This document shows, one piece after another, positions 1 to 6,937 of a stretch of DNA of 64,000 nt (position 1 is the stretch's first letter; every line of letters begins with the position of its first letter). Under the pieces are notes generated by a model. That model was given only the letters and a program-made list of their open reading frames with translations, ran no database searches and had not been told where the DNA came from. The DNA is taken from contig NZ_BAABJQ010000004.1 in the NCBI RefSeq assembly GCF_039543385.1, positions 372,001-436,000 on the forward strand, in the 5' to 3' direction. Position numbers and translations under genes: made by a program. The DNA comes from Rugosimonospora acidiphila. Lineage in GTDB: Bacteria; Actinomycetota; Actinomycetes; Mycobacteriales; Micromonosporaceae.

Positions 1-120
1 GACCGAGTCGGGGTCGGAGGGCATCGGCCCCGGCGCCTCGGCGAGCACCTCGACGGTGACCTGCCGGGGCAGTTCGCCGAGCAGCGATCGGCCCTCTTCG
101 TGTGCGATCCACGCCTTCAC
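1..120 (-). CDS. 2-hydroxyacid dehydrogenase family protein, N-terminus only (cut by window edge)
   Basis: Reading leftward from a GTG at 118-120, the 40 visible codons begin MKAWIAHEEGRSLLGELP and stay open to the window edge. This beginning resembles actinobacterial D-isomer 2-hydroxyacid dehydrogenases (phosphoglycerate dehydrogenase-like), but neither the catalytic nor the NAD-binding part is inside the window, so the family call is an inference from the N-terminus alone. There is no ribosome-binding site. A TATCGT box lies at 129-134, 8 nt before the start, so the message may be leaderless. It is divergent from the sugar dehydrogenase-like gene at 278. Confidence 0.5.
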   Translation of the reverse strand, partial: MKAWIAHEEGRSLLGELPRQVTVEVLAEAPGPMPSDPDSV

Positions 121-264
121 GGGTATCGACGATAGCCGCCGGACCGGCCGCCCGACGGGCGGGCCGCGCCGCGAAGCACCCGAGGCGCGGGCCGCGCGGC
201 GGGGGTTGGGCCCGGTCCCGGGCCGGTTGGATTGATCAAGAAGCGTCGTCGCGATCGGTGCGGC

Positions 265-270
265 TAGGCT
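265..270 (+). promoter_or_regulatory. -10 box TAGGCT, probable leaderless promoter of the gene at 278
   Basis: TAGGCT ends 7 nt before the GTG start and there is no Shine-Dalgarno sequence between them, so transcription would start at or next to the start codon. Confidence 0.5.
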
Positions 271-277
271 GGGCCCC

Positions 278-1516
278 GTGACCGCGACCCTCTTCGTGCG
301 TGTCTCCCGGCTGACCGCCGGCCTGGTGCTGGCGGTGAGCACGCTGGCCGCGTGCAGCTTCGGCCCACCACCCCCCGACCAGGCGGGTCAGCCGCCCAGG
401 CTGCCGACCCCGTCGACGTCGTCCAGCAGTGACCAGGACGACTCGCAGGTCGCCGTCGACGTGGTCGCCAAGGGGCTGGCCGTGCCGTGGGGGCTCGCCT
501 TCCTGCCGGACGGTACGGCCCTGGTCACCGAGCGCGACAGTCATCGGCTCCTGAAGATCGGACCGGCCACGGACAGCGCCTCGCCCGACGCCGATCCGTC
601 GGCGGGCACCGGCCAGCCGAGCGCCGACCCGTCCCAGGGGACGGACGGAATGGTCGTCACGCCCGTCCAGACGCTGACCGGGATCACGAACGGCGGCGGC
701 GACGGCGGCGACGGCGGGCTGCTGGGCATCGCGGTCTCGCCGAAGTACCAGACCGATCAGACCGTGTACATCTACTACACCACCGACAAGGACAACCGGA
801 TCGCCTCGCTGAAGCTGGGCGGCACCCCCAAACCGCTGGTCACCGGCATCCCGGCCGGGGCCAGCGACAACGGCGGCTCGCTCGGGTTCGGGCCGGACGG
901 CATGCTCTACGCGACCACGGGCGACGCCGGTAACCCGGCCGCCGCGGCGGACCCGAAGAGCCTGGCCGGCAAGATCCTGCGGATGACCCCGGACGGCAAG
1001 CCGGCGCCGGGCAACCCCACCTCCGGCTCCCTGGTGTACGCCTCCGGCCTGCGCGACCCCGAGGGGCTGGCCTGGGACCCGGGCAAGCACCTGTACGTCA
1101 CCGACCTCGGCAACACCTCGTGGGACGAGGTGGACCAGATCCAGCCCGGCAAGGACTACGGCTGGCCGACCGTCGAGGGCACCGGGGACAACCCCAAGTA
1201 CGCCGACCCGGTGGTGCAGCTGAAGCCGAGCGAGGCGGGCTGCGCCGGGCTGGCGGACAGCGGTAACAGCCTGGTGGCCGGCTGCCTCACCGGTACCCGG
1301 CTGTACCTGATCCAGCTGACCGACGCCGGCGGCACCCTGGGCGCGCCGGACCCCCTGCTCGACAAGGCGTACGGCCGGCTGCGCACCGTCGCCACCGCTC
1401 CCGACGGCTCGATCTGGGTCACCACGTCCAACAAGGACGGGCAGGGCACACCCACAACCGACGACGACCGGATCCTGCGGATGGTTCTGTCCGACAGCGG
1501 CGTGGGGTTGAGCTGA
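278..1516 (+). CDS. PQQ-dependent sugar dehydrogenase-like lipoprotein (GSDH fold)
   Basis: 412 residues. Residues 1-25 form a signal peptide ending in the lipobox LAAC, so Cys26 should be lipidated and the protein anchored outside the membrane. A Pro/Ser/Thr/Asp-rich linker follows to about residue 58, then a six-bladed propeller typical of soluble glucose/aldose dehydrogenases (VPWGLAFLPDGTALVTERD at about 69-87, FGPDGMLYATTGD at about 204-216, SGLRDPEGLAWDP, DYGWP). Family members oxidise aldoses with bound PQQ and calcium. Where the family normally has a His-Gly-Gly motif carrying the catalytic base, this protein reads Ser-Asp-Asn-Gly-Gly (residues 196-200), so oxidase activity is doubtful. 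It also has an Asp/Ser/Pro-rich insertion at about 99-125. Start chosen from the TAGGCT box. The metallophosphoesterase gene follows 11 nt after the stop, probably in the same transcript. Confidence 0.85.
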   Translation: MTATLFVRVSRLTAGLVLAVSTLAACSFGPPPPDQAGQPPRLPTPSTSSSSDQDDSQVAVDVVAKGLAVPWGLAFLPDGTALVTERDSHRLLKIGPATDSASPDADPSAGTGQPSADPSQGTDGMVVTPVQTLTGITNGGGDGGDGGLLGIAVSPKYQTDQTVYIYYTTDKDNRIASLKLGGTPKPLVTGIPAGASDNGGSLGFGPDGMLYATTGDAGNPAAAADPKSLAGKILRMTPDGKPAPGNPTSGSLVYASGLRDPEGLAWDPGKHLYVTDLGNTSWDEVDQIQPGKDYGWPTVEGTGDNPKYADPVVQLKPSEAGCAGLADSGNSLVAGCLTGTRLYLIQLTDAGGTLGAPDPLLDKAYGRLRTVATAPDGSIWVTTSNKDGQGTPTTDDDRILRMVLSDSGVGLS

Positions 1517-1527
1517 GTTTGACCGGG

Positions 1528-3159
1528 ATGACGTCGGGCGGCGGCGGGCCGGAAGGCCGACGCCCCCTCCGGGACCTCCTGCGCGCCTCCGGGCGCGGCG
1601 GCGGGCGGCGGGCGCGCGGCGGCATCGGGCTGGCCCGCGGCGTCGGGCGGCTGGCCGGGGCGGGCGGCCGGGGCGTCCTGGCCGGCGTGCGGGCCGCGAA
1701 CCGCCGGCACGTGTGGCGGCGCCTCGGCCTCGCCCTGGCGCTCGCGGTGACCAGCGTGGTCGGCCTGACCATCGGCCTGCTGGTGGCCGGGCCGAGCCAC
1801 GACGACGTGGGGCCGTTCGCGGCCCAGTTCAGCGTGACCCCCTCGCTGTCCGGCGGCACCGACGTGCAGATCCCGCCGCTCGGCTCATTGGAGCTGGCCA
1901 GCCACGACGGGCCGGCGCACCTGACGGTACGGCTGGAGGCGCTGGACCAGAAGCGCACGCTCGCGCTGGCCACCGACCCCAACGGCATCGCCAAGGCCAG
2001 CTCGGGGGCCGTCGCCGACATCGAGCGCGGGGTGACCCGGATGCTGTTCCAGGCGACCGGGGCCGGGGTGCTGGGTGCCCTGGTGCTGTCCGCGTTCGTG
2101 TTCCGCAACACGAGACGGGTGGCGATCTGCGGCGGGCTGGCCCTGGTCGCCATCCTGGGCAGCGGCGCGGTGGCCCTGGGTACCTTCCGGCCCAGCTCGG
2201 TCGACGAGCCGAAATACCACGGCCTGCTGTCCAACGCCCCCGCCGTGATCGGTGACGCGAAACAGATCGCCAACCAGTTCGGCCAGTACCGGGACGAGCT
2301 GCAGCGGCTGGTCAACAACGTCAGCAAGCTCTACGGCACGCTGTCCACCCTGCCGGTGTACCAGCCGGCCCCGGGCTCCCTGCGCGTGCTGCACATCTCC
2401 GACCTGCACCTGAATCCGGCCGCCTGGTCGGTGATCTCGACGGTGGTCAAGCAGTACGACATCAACCTCGTGGTGGACACCGGCGACATCGACGACTGGG
2501 GTACCCAGCCGGAGACCTCGTTCGTCAACTCGATCGGCGCGCTCAAGGTCCCGTACGTCTTCGTGCGTGGCAACCACGACTCGGCGACCACCGCGAACGC
2601 GGTGGCCAAGCAGCCCAACGCGATAGTGCTGGAAAACCGGGTGGTGACCGTGGACGGCCTGACCATCGCCGGGATCGGTGATCCGCTCTTCACGCCCGAC
2701 AAGGAGCCCGGGCCGACCGGGGCGGCCGGGCACCAGGCCGCGGAGGTGGAGGAGTCCTCCGGCGAGAGGCTGGCCGAGACGATCGCGAACTCGGGCAAGA
2801 AGGTCGACGTGGCCATGGTTCACGAGCCGACCTCGGCCGGCGCGCTGGACGGTTCGGTACCGCTGGTGCTGGCGGGCCACATCCACCGGCGCATGGTCAG
2901 CACCATGCCGGCGCTGCCCGGCGAGCAGAAGACGACGCTGATGGTCGAGGGGTCGACCGGCGGCGCCGGACTGCGCGGCCTCGAGGGCGAGGCGCCGACG
3001 CCACTGGAGATGTCGGTGCTCTACTTCGATCCCACCCACGCGCTGCAGGGGTACGACGACATCACCCTGGGCGGCACCGGCCAGACCCAGGTGACCATCC
3101 AGCGGCACGCGGTCAAGATGCCCCCGAGCGCCTCACCGAGCCCCTCGCCCAGCCATTGA
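1528..3159 (+). CDS. Membrane-anchored metallophosphoesterase
   Basis: 543 residues from the ATG at 1528; an in-frame TTG at 1519 would add three. The first 65 residues are Gly/Arg-rich and cytoplasmic. Hydrophobic spans lie at about 67-87, 176-193 and 198-218. The C-terminal half is a calcineurin-like phosphoesterase with every metal-binding block visible: SDLH (about 291-294), DTGDIDDW, RGNHDS, MVHEP and AGHIHRR. Such enzymes hydrolyse phosphomonoesters, phosphodiesters or nucleotides with two metal ions; the substrate cannot be read here. The domain follows three membrane spans and its side of the membrane is not certain. The tail is Ser/Pro-rich. It is 11 nt behind the sugar dehydrogenase-like lipoprotein with no ribosome-binding site of its own, so translational coupling is likely. 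Confidence 0.88.
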   Translation: MTSGGGGPEGRRPLRDLLRASGRGGGRRARGGIGLARGVGRLAGAGGRGVLAGVRAANRRHVWRRLGLALALAVTSVVGLTIGLLVAGPSHDDVGPFAAQFSVTPSLSGGTDVQIPPLGSLELASHDGPAHLTVRLEALDQKRTLALATDPNGIAKASSGAVADIERGVTRMLFQATGAGVLGALVLSAFVFRNTRRVAICGGLALVAILGSGAVALGTFRPSSVDEPKYHGLLSNAPAVIGDAKQIANQFGQYRDELQRLVNNVSKLYGTLSTLPVYQPAPGSLRVLHISDLHLNPAAWSVISTVVKQYDINLVVDTGDIDDWGTQPETSFVNSIGALKVPYVFVRGNHDSATTANAVAKQPNAIVLENRVVTVDGLTIAGIGDPLFTPDKEPGPTGAAGHQAAEVEESSGERLAETIANSGKKVDVAMVHEPTSAGALDGSVPLVLAGHIHRRMVSTMPALPGEQKTTLMVEGSTGGAGLRGLEGEAPTPLEMSVLYFDPTHALQGYDDITLGGTGQTQVTIQRHAVKMPPSASPSPSPSH

Positions 3160-3230
3160 TCTTCCGGCCCGCGCCGAGACCTGGCCCGTGTTCGGGGCCT
3201 AGACCCGGACCCGGACCGCCTGGGACGGCG

Positions 3231-3255
3231 GGCGGCCCGCTGCTCGCGAGCCGCC
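3231..3255. terminator. Weak hairpin between the convergent metallophosphoesterase and gatB genes
   Basis: A 6-bp GC stem (GGCGGC at 3231-3236, GCCGCC at 3250-3255) with a 13-nt loop lies between two convergent stops. There is no U-tract, so this is only a possible bidirectional terminator. Confidence 0.3.
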
Positions 3256-3257
3256 GG

Positions 3258-4751
3258 TCAGGAGCCGAGCCGCTTCAGGATCAGCTCGCGGACCGACTTG
3301 GCGTCGGCCTGGCCCTTGGTGGCCTTCATGACGGCGCCGATCAGCACGCCGGCCGCGGCGACCTGGCCGCCCCGGACCTTCTCCGCCACGGCGGGGTTGG
3401 CCGCGATGGCATCGTCGATCGCCGCCGTCAGCGCGCCGGTGTCCGAGACCACCTCGAGGCCCCGGGCCGCCATCACCTCGGCCGGTGAGCCCTCGCCGGC
3501 CACCACGCCCTCCAGGACCGTGCGGGCGAGCTTGTCGGTCAGCTTCCCCTCGTCGACCAGCCGCTGAAGGGCCGCCACCTGCTCCGGGGTGGTCAGCGCG
3601 CCCAGCTCCGCGCCGGTCTCGTTGGCCCGCCGGGCCAGCTCGCCCATCCACCACTTGCGGGCCGCGTCCGGCGCGGTGCCGGCCGCGATCGTCGCCTCGA
3701 TCAGCTCCACCGCGCCGGCGTTGAGCACCGACTGCATGTCGTGGTCGGACAGGCCCCAGGCCTCCTGCAGTCGGCGCCGGTGCAGCCTCGGCGACTCGGG
3801 CAGGGCCGCCTTCAGCTCGGCCACCCAGGCCGCGTCCGGCGCCAACGGCACCAGGTCGGGCTCGGGGAAGTACCGGTAGTCCGTCGCGGTCTCCTTGCTG
3901 CGCCCGGACCGGGTGTCGCCGGTGTCCTCGGAGAAGTGCCGGGTCTCCTGGACGATCCGGCCACCGGCGTCCAGCACACCCGCCTGGCGCAGCATCTCCG
4001 AGCGGACCGCCCGCTCGACGCTGCGCAGCGAGTTCACGTTCTTGGTCTCGGTACGGGTGCCCCACTCCTCGCCCGGCCGGTTCAGCGACACGTTGACGTC
4101 GCACCGCAGCGAGCCCTGCTCCATCCGGACGTCGGACACGTCCAGCGACCGGATCACGTCGCGCAGCTCGGTGACGTATGCCCGGGCCACCTGCGGGGCC
4201 CTCGCGCCGGTACCCGGCACCGGCTTGGTCACGATCTCCACCAGCGGGATGCCCGCGCGGTTGTAGTCGACCAGGGACTCGGTGGCACCGTGGATGCGCC
4301 CGGTCGCGCCGCCCAGGTGCAGCGTCTTGCCGGTGTCCTCCTCGAGGTGCACCCGCTCGATCTCCACCCGCACCAGCTCGCCGTCCACCTCGACGTCCAG
4401 CCAGCCCTCCGTGCACAGCGGCTCGTCGTACTGGCTGATCTGGTAGTCCTTCGGCATGTCCGGGTAGAAGTAGTTCTTCCGGGCGAACCGCGACCAGCTG
4501 GCGATCGTGCAGTTGAGCGCGAGCCCGATCCTGATCGTCGCCTCGATCGCCGCGCGGTTGGCCACCGGAAGACTGCCGGGCAGGCCCAGACAGACCGGGC
4601 AGACCTGGGTGTTGGGCGTGGCGCCGAATTCGGTCGGGCAGCCGCAGAACATCTTGGTCCTGGTGCCCAGCTCGACGTGCGTCTCCAGCCCGATCACGGG
4701 CTCGTAGCGGGCGATCACGTCATCGTAGGTTAGCGCCGCGGTGGTGGTCAC
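3258..4751 (-). CDS. gatB: Aspartyl/glutamyl-tRNA amidotransferase subunit B
   Basis: 497 residues from the GTG at 4751. GatB is the tRNA-binding kinase subunit of the GatCAB complex, which turns Asp-tRNA(Asn) and Glu-tRNA(Gln) into Asn- and Gln-tRNA using ammonia from GatA. The sequence shows the GatB signature (PVIGLETHVEL, a CxC-x11-CPVC zinc-binding set at the N-terminus, ARKNYFYPDMPKDYQISQYD) and the C-terminal YqeY-like helical tail. GTG was preferred over the TTG one codon upstream because a TAGGCT box (4758-4763) ends 6 nt before it. gatB is separated from gatCA by a gene on the opposite strand and so has its own promoter. Confidence 0.97.
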   Translation of the reverse strand: MTTTAALTYDDVIARYEPVIGLETHVELGTRTKMFCGCPTEFGATPNTQVCPVCLGLPGSLPVANRAAIEATIRIGLALNCTIASWSRFARKNYFYPDMPKDYQISQYDEPLCTEGWLDVEVDGELVRVEIERVHLEEDTGKTLHLGGATGRIHGATESLVDYNRAGIPLVEIVTKPVPGTGARAPQVARAYVTELRDVIRSLDVSDVRMEQGSLRCDVNVSLNRPGEEWGTRTETKNVNSLRSVERAVRSEMLRQAGVLDAGGRIVQETRHFSEDTGDTRSGRSKETATDYRYFPEPDLVPLAPDAAWVAELKAALPESPRLHRRRLQEAWGLSDHDMQSVLNAGAVELIEATIAAGTAPDAARKWWMGELARRANETGAELGALTTPEQVAALQRLVDEGKLTDKLARTVLEGVVAGEGSPAEVMAARGLEVVSDTGALTAAIDDAIAANPAVAEKVRGGQVAAAGVLIGAVMKATKGQADAKSVRELILKRLGS

Positions 4752-4757
4752 CAAGAC

Positions 4758-4763
4758 AGCCTA
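4758..4763 (-). promoter_or_regulatory. -10 box TAGGCT, probable leaderless promoter of gatB
   Basis: TAGGCT on the minus strand ends 6 nt before the GTG at 4751; no ribosome-binding site lies between. Confidence 0.5.
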
Positions 4764-4847
4764 GCCGGCCGCCCACCGCCGAATCCGCCGGGTTTCGCGG
4801 CCGGGACGCTCGGGTACTCCCCGGCACAGAGTGAGAGGAGGCGCATC

Positions 4848-5030
4848 ATGCCACTCATGTTTCGCAAGGTCTACCGGCTCGGCCCGCTGCACCTCAACTT
4901 CGGCAGCCACGGGCTGTCCTCGTGGAGCATCAAGCTCGGTAGATGGTCCTGGAACTCGCGTACCCGCGCGCAACGCGTGGATCTCCCGGGGCCGCTGTCC
5001 TGGCGAGGTCGCCGCGGCGCTTCCCGGTAG
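4848..5030 (+). CDS. Small DUF4236-type protein
   Basis: 60 residues, Arg- and aromatic-rich (MPLMFRKVYRLGPLHLNFGS, then SWSIKLGRWSWNSRTRAQRV). The pattern FRK-x-hydrophobic-GPLHLNFG followed by a WSIKLG strand matches small DUF4236 proteins of actinobacteria, whose function is unknown. A strong ribosome-binding site (GAGAGGAGG, 4833-4841) lies 6 nt before the ATG, one of the best in the window, which supports real and efficient translation. The gene stands alone on the plus strand between gatB and gatA and ends just before a 15-bp hairpin that it shares with gatA. Confidence 0.8.
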   Translation: MPLMFRKVYRLGPLHLNFGSHGLSSWSIKLGRWSWNSRTRAQRVDLPGPLSWRGRRGASR

Positions 5031-5041
5031 CACGATTCGCC

Positions 5042-5086
5042 ACCGCGGGTTCGGGGTCCGGTCGGAGCTGGCCCCGAACCCGCGGT
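5042..5086. terminator. Strong bidirectional terminator between the DUF4236 gene and gatA
   Basis: A perfect 15-bp inverted repeat (5042-5056 with 5072-5086) and a 15-nt loop sit 12 nt after the stop of the small plus-strand gene and 7 nt from the stop of gatA. The symmetrical stem can end transcription from both sides. Confidence 0.8.
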
Positions 5087-5092
5087 CGTGAG

Positions 5093-6571
5093 CTACAGGG
5101 CCGGCGGCGCCGGGGGCGGGATCGCCGACTCCAGTGCCGCGCCGACCCGGTACATCCGGTCGTCGGCCATGGTCGGCGCCATCACCTGCAGGCCGACCGG
5201 CAACCCCTCGGACAGTCCGCAGGGCACCGAGATCGCCGGGCCGCCGTACAGGTTCGACGGGATGGTGAACAGGTCGGCCAGGTACATCTGGTACGGGTCA
5301 CCGGTCCGCGAGCCGAACGGGAACGCGACGAACGGCGTGGTCGGCGCGACCAGCACGTCGACCTGCTCGAACGAGGCGGCGAAGTCGCGGCTGATCAGGG
5401 TGCGGACCTTCTGGGCCTGGCCGTAGTAGGCGTCGTAGTAGCCCGAGGAGAGCGCGAACGTGCCGAGGATGATGCGCCGCTTGACCTCCGGGCCGAAGCC
5501 GGCGTCGCGGGTCAGCGACATGACCTCCTCCAGCGAGTGGGCGCCGTCGTCGCCCACCCGCAGGCCGTAGCGCACGCCGTCGTAGCGGGCCAGGTTGGAG
5601 GACGCCTCGCTGGGCGCGATCAGGTAATAGGCGGGCAGCGCGTACTCGAAGTGCGGGCAGGACACCTCGATCACCTCGGCGCCCAGCTTGACCAGCGCGT
5701 CGACCGCCTCGCGGTACGCCGCCAGCACGCCCGGCTCGGCGCCCTCGCCGCTGAACTGGCGCACCAGGCCGACGCGCACCCCGCTGAGGTCGCCGGACGC
5801 GCCCTGCCGGGCCGCCTCGACCACCGGCGGCACCGGCGCCGGGATCGACGTCGAGTCGCGCGGGTCGTGGCCGCCGATCACCGCGTGCAGCAGCGCGGCG
5901 TCCTCGACCGTGCGCGCGCACGGGCCCGGCGTGTCCAGGCTGGACGAGAAGGCGATCAGGCCGTAACGGGAGGTGCCGCCGTACGTGGGCTTGGCGCCGA
6001 CCGTACCGGTCACGGCGCCCGGCTGCCGGATGGAGCCACCGGTGTCAGTCCCGATGGCCAGCGGCGCCTCGTAACCGGCGACCGCGGCGGCGCTGCCGCC
6101 GCCCGACCCGCCCGGGATCCGGTCGAGGTCCCACGGGTTGCGGGTCGGCCCGTACGCCGAGTACTCCGTCGATGAGCCCATCGCGAACTCGTCCATGTTG
6201 GTCTTGCCGAGCACGATCAGCCCCGCCTCGCGCAGGCGGCGCACGATGGTGGCGTCGTACGGTGGCCGCCACCCCTCAAGGATCTTCGATCCGGCGGTGG
6301 TCGGCACGCCCTTGGTGGCCAGCACGTCCTTGACCGCGATCGGCACGCCGGCCAGCGGCCCCAGCGGCTCACCCGCGACGCGTTTGGCGTCGACGTCGGC
6401 CGCGGCGGCCAGCGCCCCGTCGCCGTCCACGTGCAGGAACGCGTGTACCCGCTCGTCGACCGCGCCGATCCGGTCCAGGTGCGCCCGGGTCACCTCGACC
6501 GCGGACACCTCCCCGGCGGCGATGAGCCGGCCCAGTTCGGCGGCGGAGGACCGCACAAGATCGTCGCTCAC
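5093..6571 (-). CDS. gatA: Aspartyl/glutamyl-tRNA amidotransferase subunit A
   Basis: 492 residues, the usual GatA length. GatA is the amidase that releases ammonia from glutamine for the GatCAB transamidation. The Ser-cisSer-Lys triad is visible: Lys in IAVKDVL, cis-Ser in GGSGGGSAAA and the nucleophile Ser in GTDTGGSIRQPG. The GTG start overlaps the gatC stop by 4 nt (GTGA) and has GGAGGAAGC just before it, so gatA is translationally coupled to gatC. It ends at the shared terminator at 5042-5086. Confidence 0.97.
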   Translation of the reverse strand: MSDDLVRSSAAELGRLIAAGEVSAVEVTRAHLDRIGAVDERVHAFLHVDGDGALAAAADVDAKRVAGEPLGPLAGVPIAVKDVLATKGVPTTAGSKILEGWRPPYDATIVRRLREAGLIVLGKTNMDEFAMGSSTEYSAYGPTRNPWDLDRIPGGSGGGSAAAVAGYEAPLAIGTDTGGSIRQPGAVTGTVGAKPTYGGTSRYGLIAFSSSLDTPGPCARTVEDAALLHAVIGGHDPRDSTSIPAPVPPVVEAARQGASGDLSGVRVGLVRQFSGEGAEPGVLAAYREAVDALVKLGAEVIEVSCPHFEYALPAYYLIAPSEASSNLARYDGVRYGLRVGDDGAHSLEEVMSLTRDAGFGPEVKRRIILGTFALSSGYYDAYYGQAQKVRTLISRDFAASFEQVDVLVAPTTPFVAFPFGSRTGDPYQMYLADLFTIPSNLYGGPAISVPCGLSEGLPVGLQVMAPTMADDRMYRVGAALESAIPPPAPPAL

Positions 6572-6867
6572 GCTTCCTCCTCCAGAATCCGCGGCACCCG
6601 GAACCGCCCATCCTCGGCGTCCGGCGCCCCGGACAGCGCCTCGTCCCGGGTCAGCCCGGGAATCACCACGTCATCGCGCAGGACGTTGGTCAACGGGACG
6701 GAGTGCGACGTCGGCGGGATGTCAGCCGCGGCGACCTCACCCACCCGTGCCACCGCCCCGAGGATCACGTCGAGCTGCCCGGCGAACGTGTCCAGTTCCT
6801 CTTCCGTCACGGCGAGGCGGGCCAGGTGCGCCAGATGCGCGACCTCCTCGCGGGAGATGGCGGCCAA
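6568..6867 (-). CDS. gatC: Aspartyl/glutamyl-tRNA amidotransferase subunit C
   Basis: 99 residues. GatC is the small clamp that stabilises the GatA-GatB contact. The TTG at 6865-6867 was chosen as start because it gives the normal N-terminus (MAAISREEVAHLAHLARLAV) and length, and AGGGGG lies 7 nt before it; a longer open frame to 6915 adds an atypical basic extension. The C-terminal part (TSHSVPLTNVLRDDVVIPGL, then RFRVPRILE) is standard. It overlaps gatA by 4 nt. The GGDEF-EAL gene ends 70 nt upstream on the same strand. Confidence 0.95.
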   Translation of the reverse strand: MAAISREEVAHLAHLARLAVTEEELDTFAGQLDVILGAVARVGEVAAADIPPTSHSVPLTNVLRDDVVIPGLTRDEALSGAPDAEDGRFRVPRILEEEA

Positions 6868-6937
6868 TGCTGCCCCCTGTAGTCGTCTGCTCGGTCCTCG
6901 GGCGCAGCGTGGCACGCGCGCCGGCCGGAGAGAAAGT

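Noticed and set aside
4752..4754. TTG at 4752-4754 as the gatB start
   Set aside because: The adjacent GTG at 4751 has the TAGGCT box at the expected 6-nt distance and needs no extra residue.
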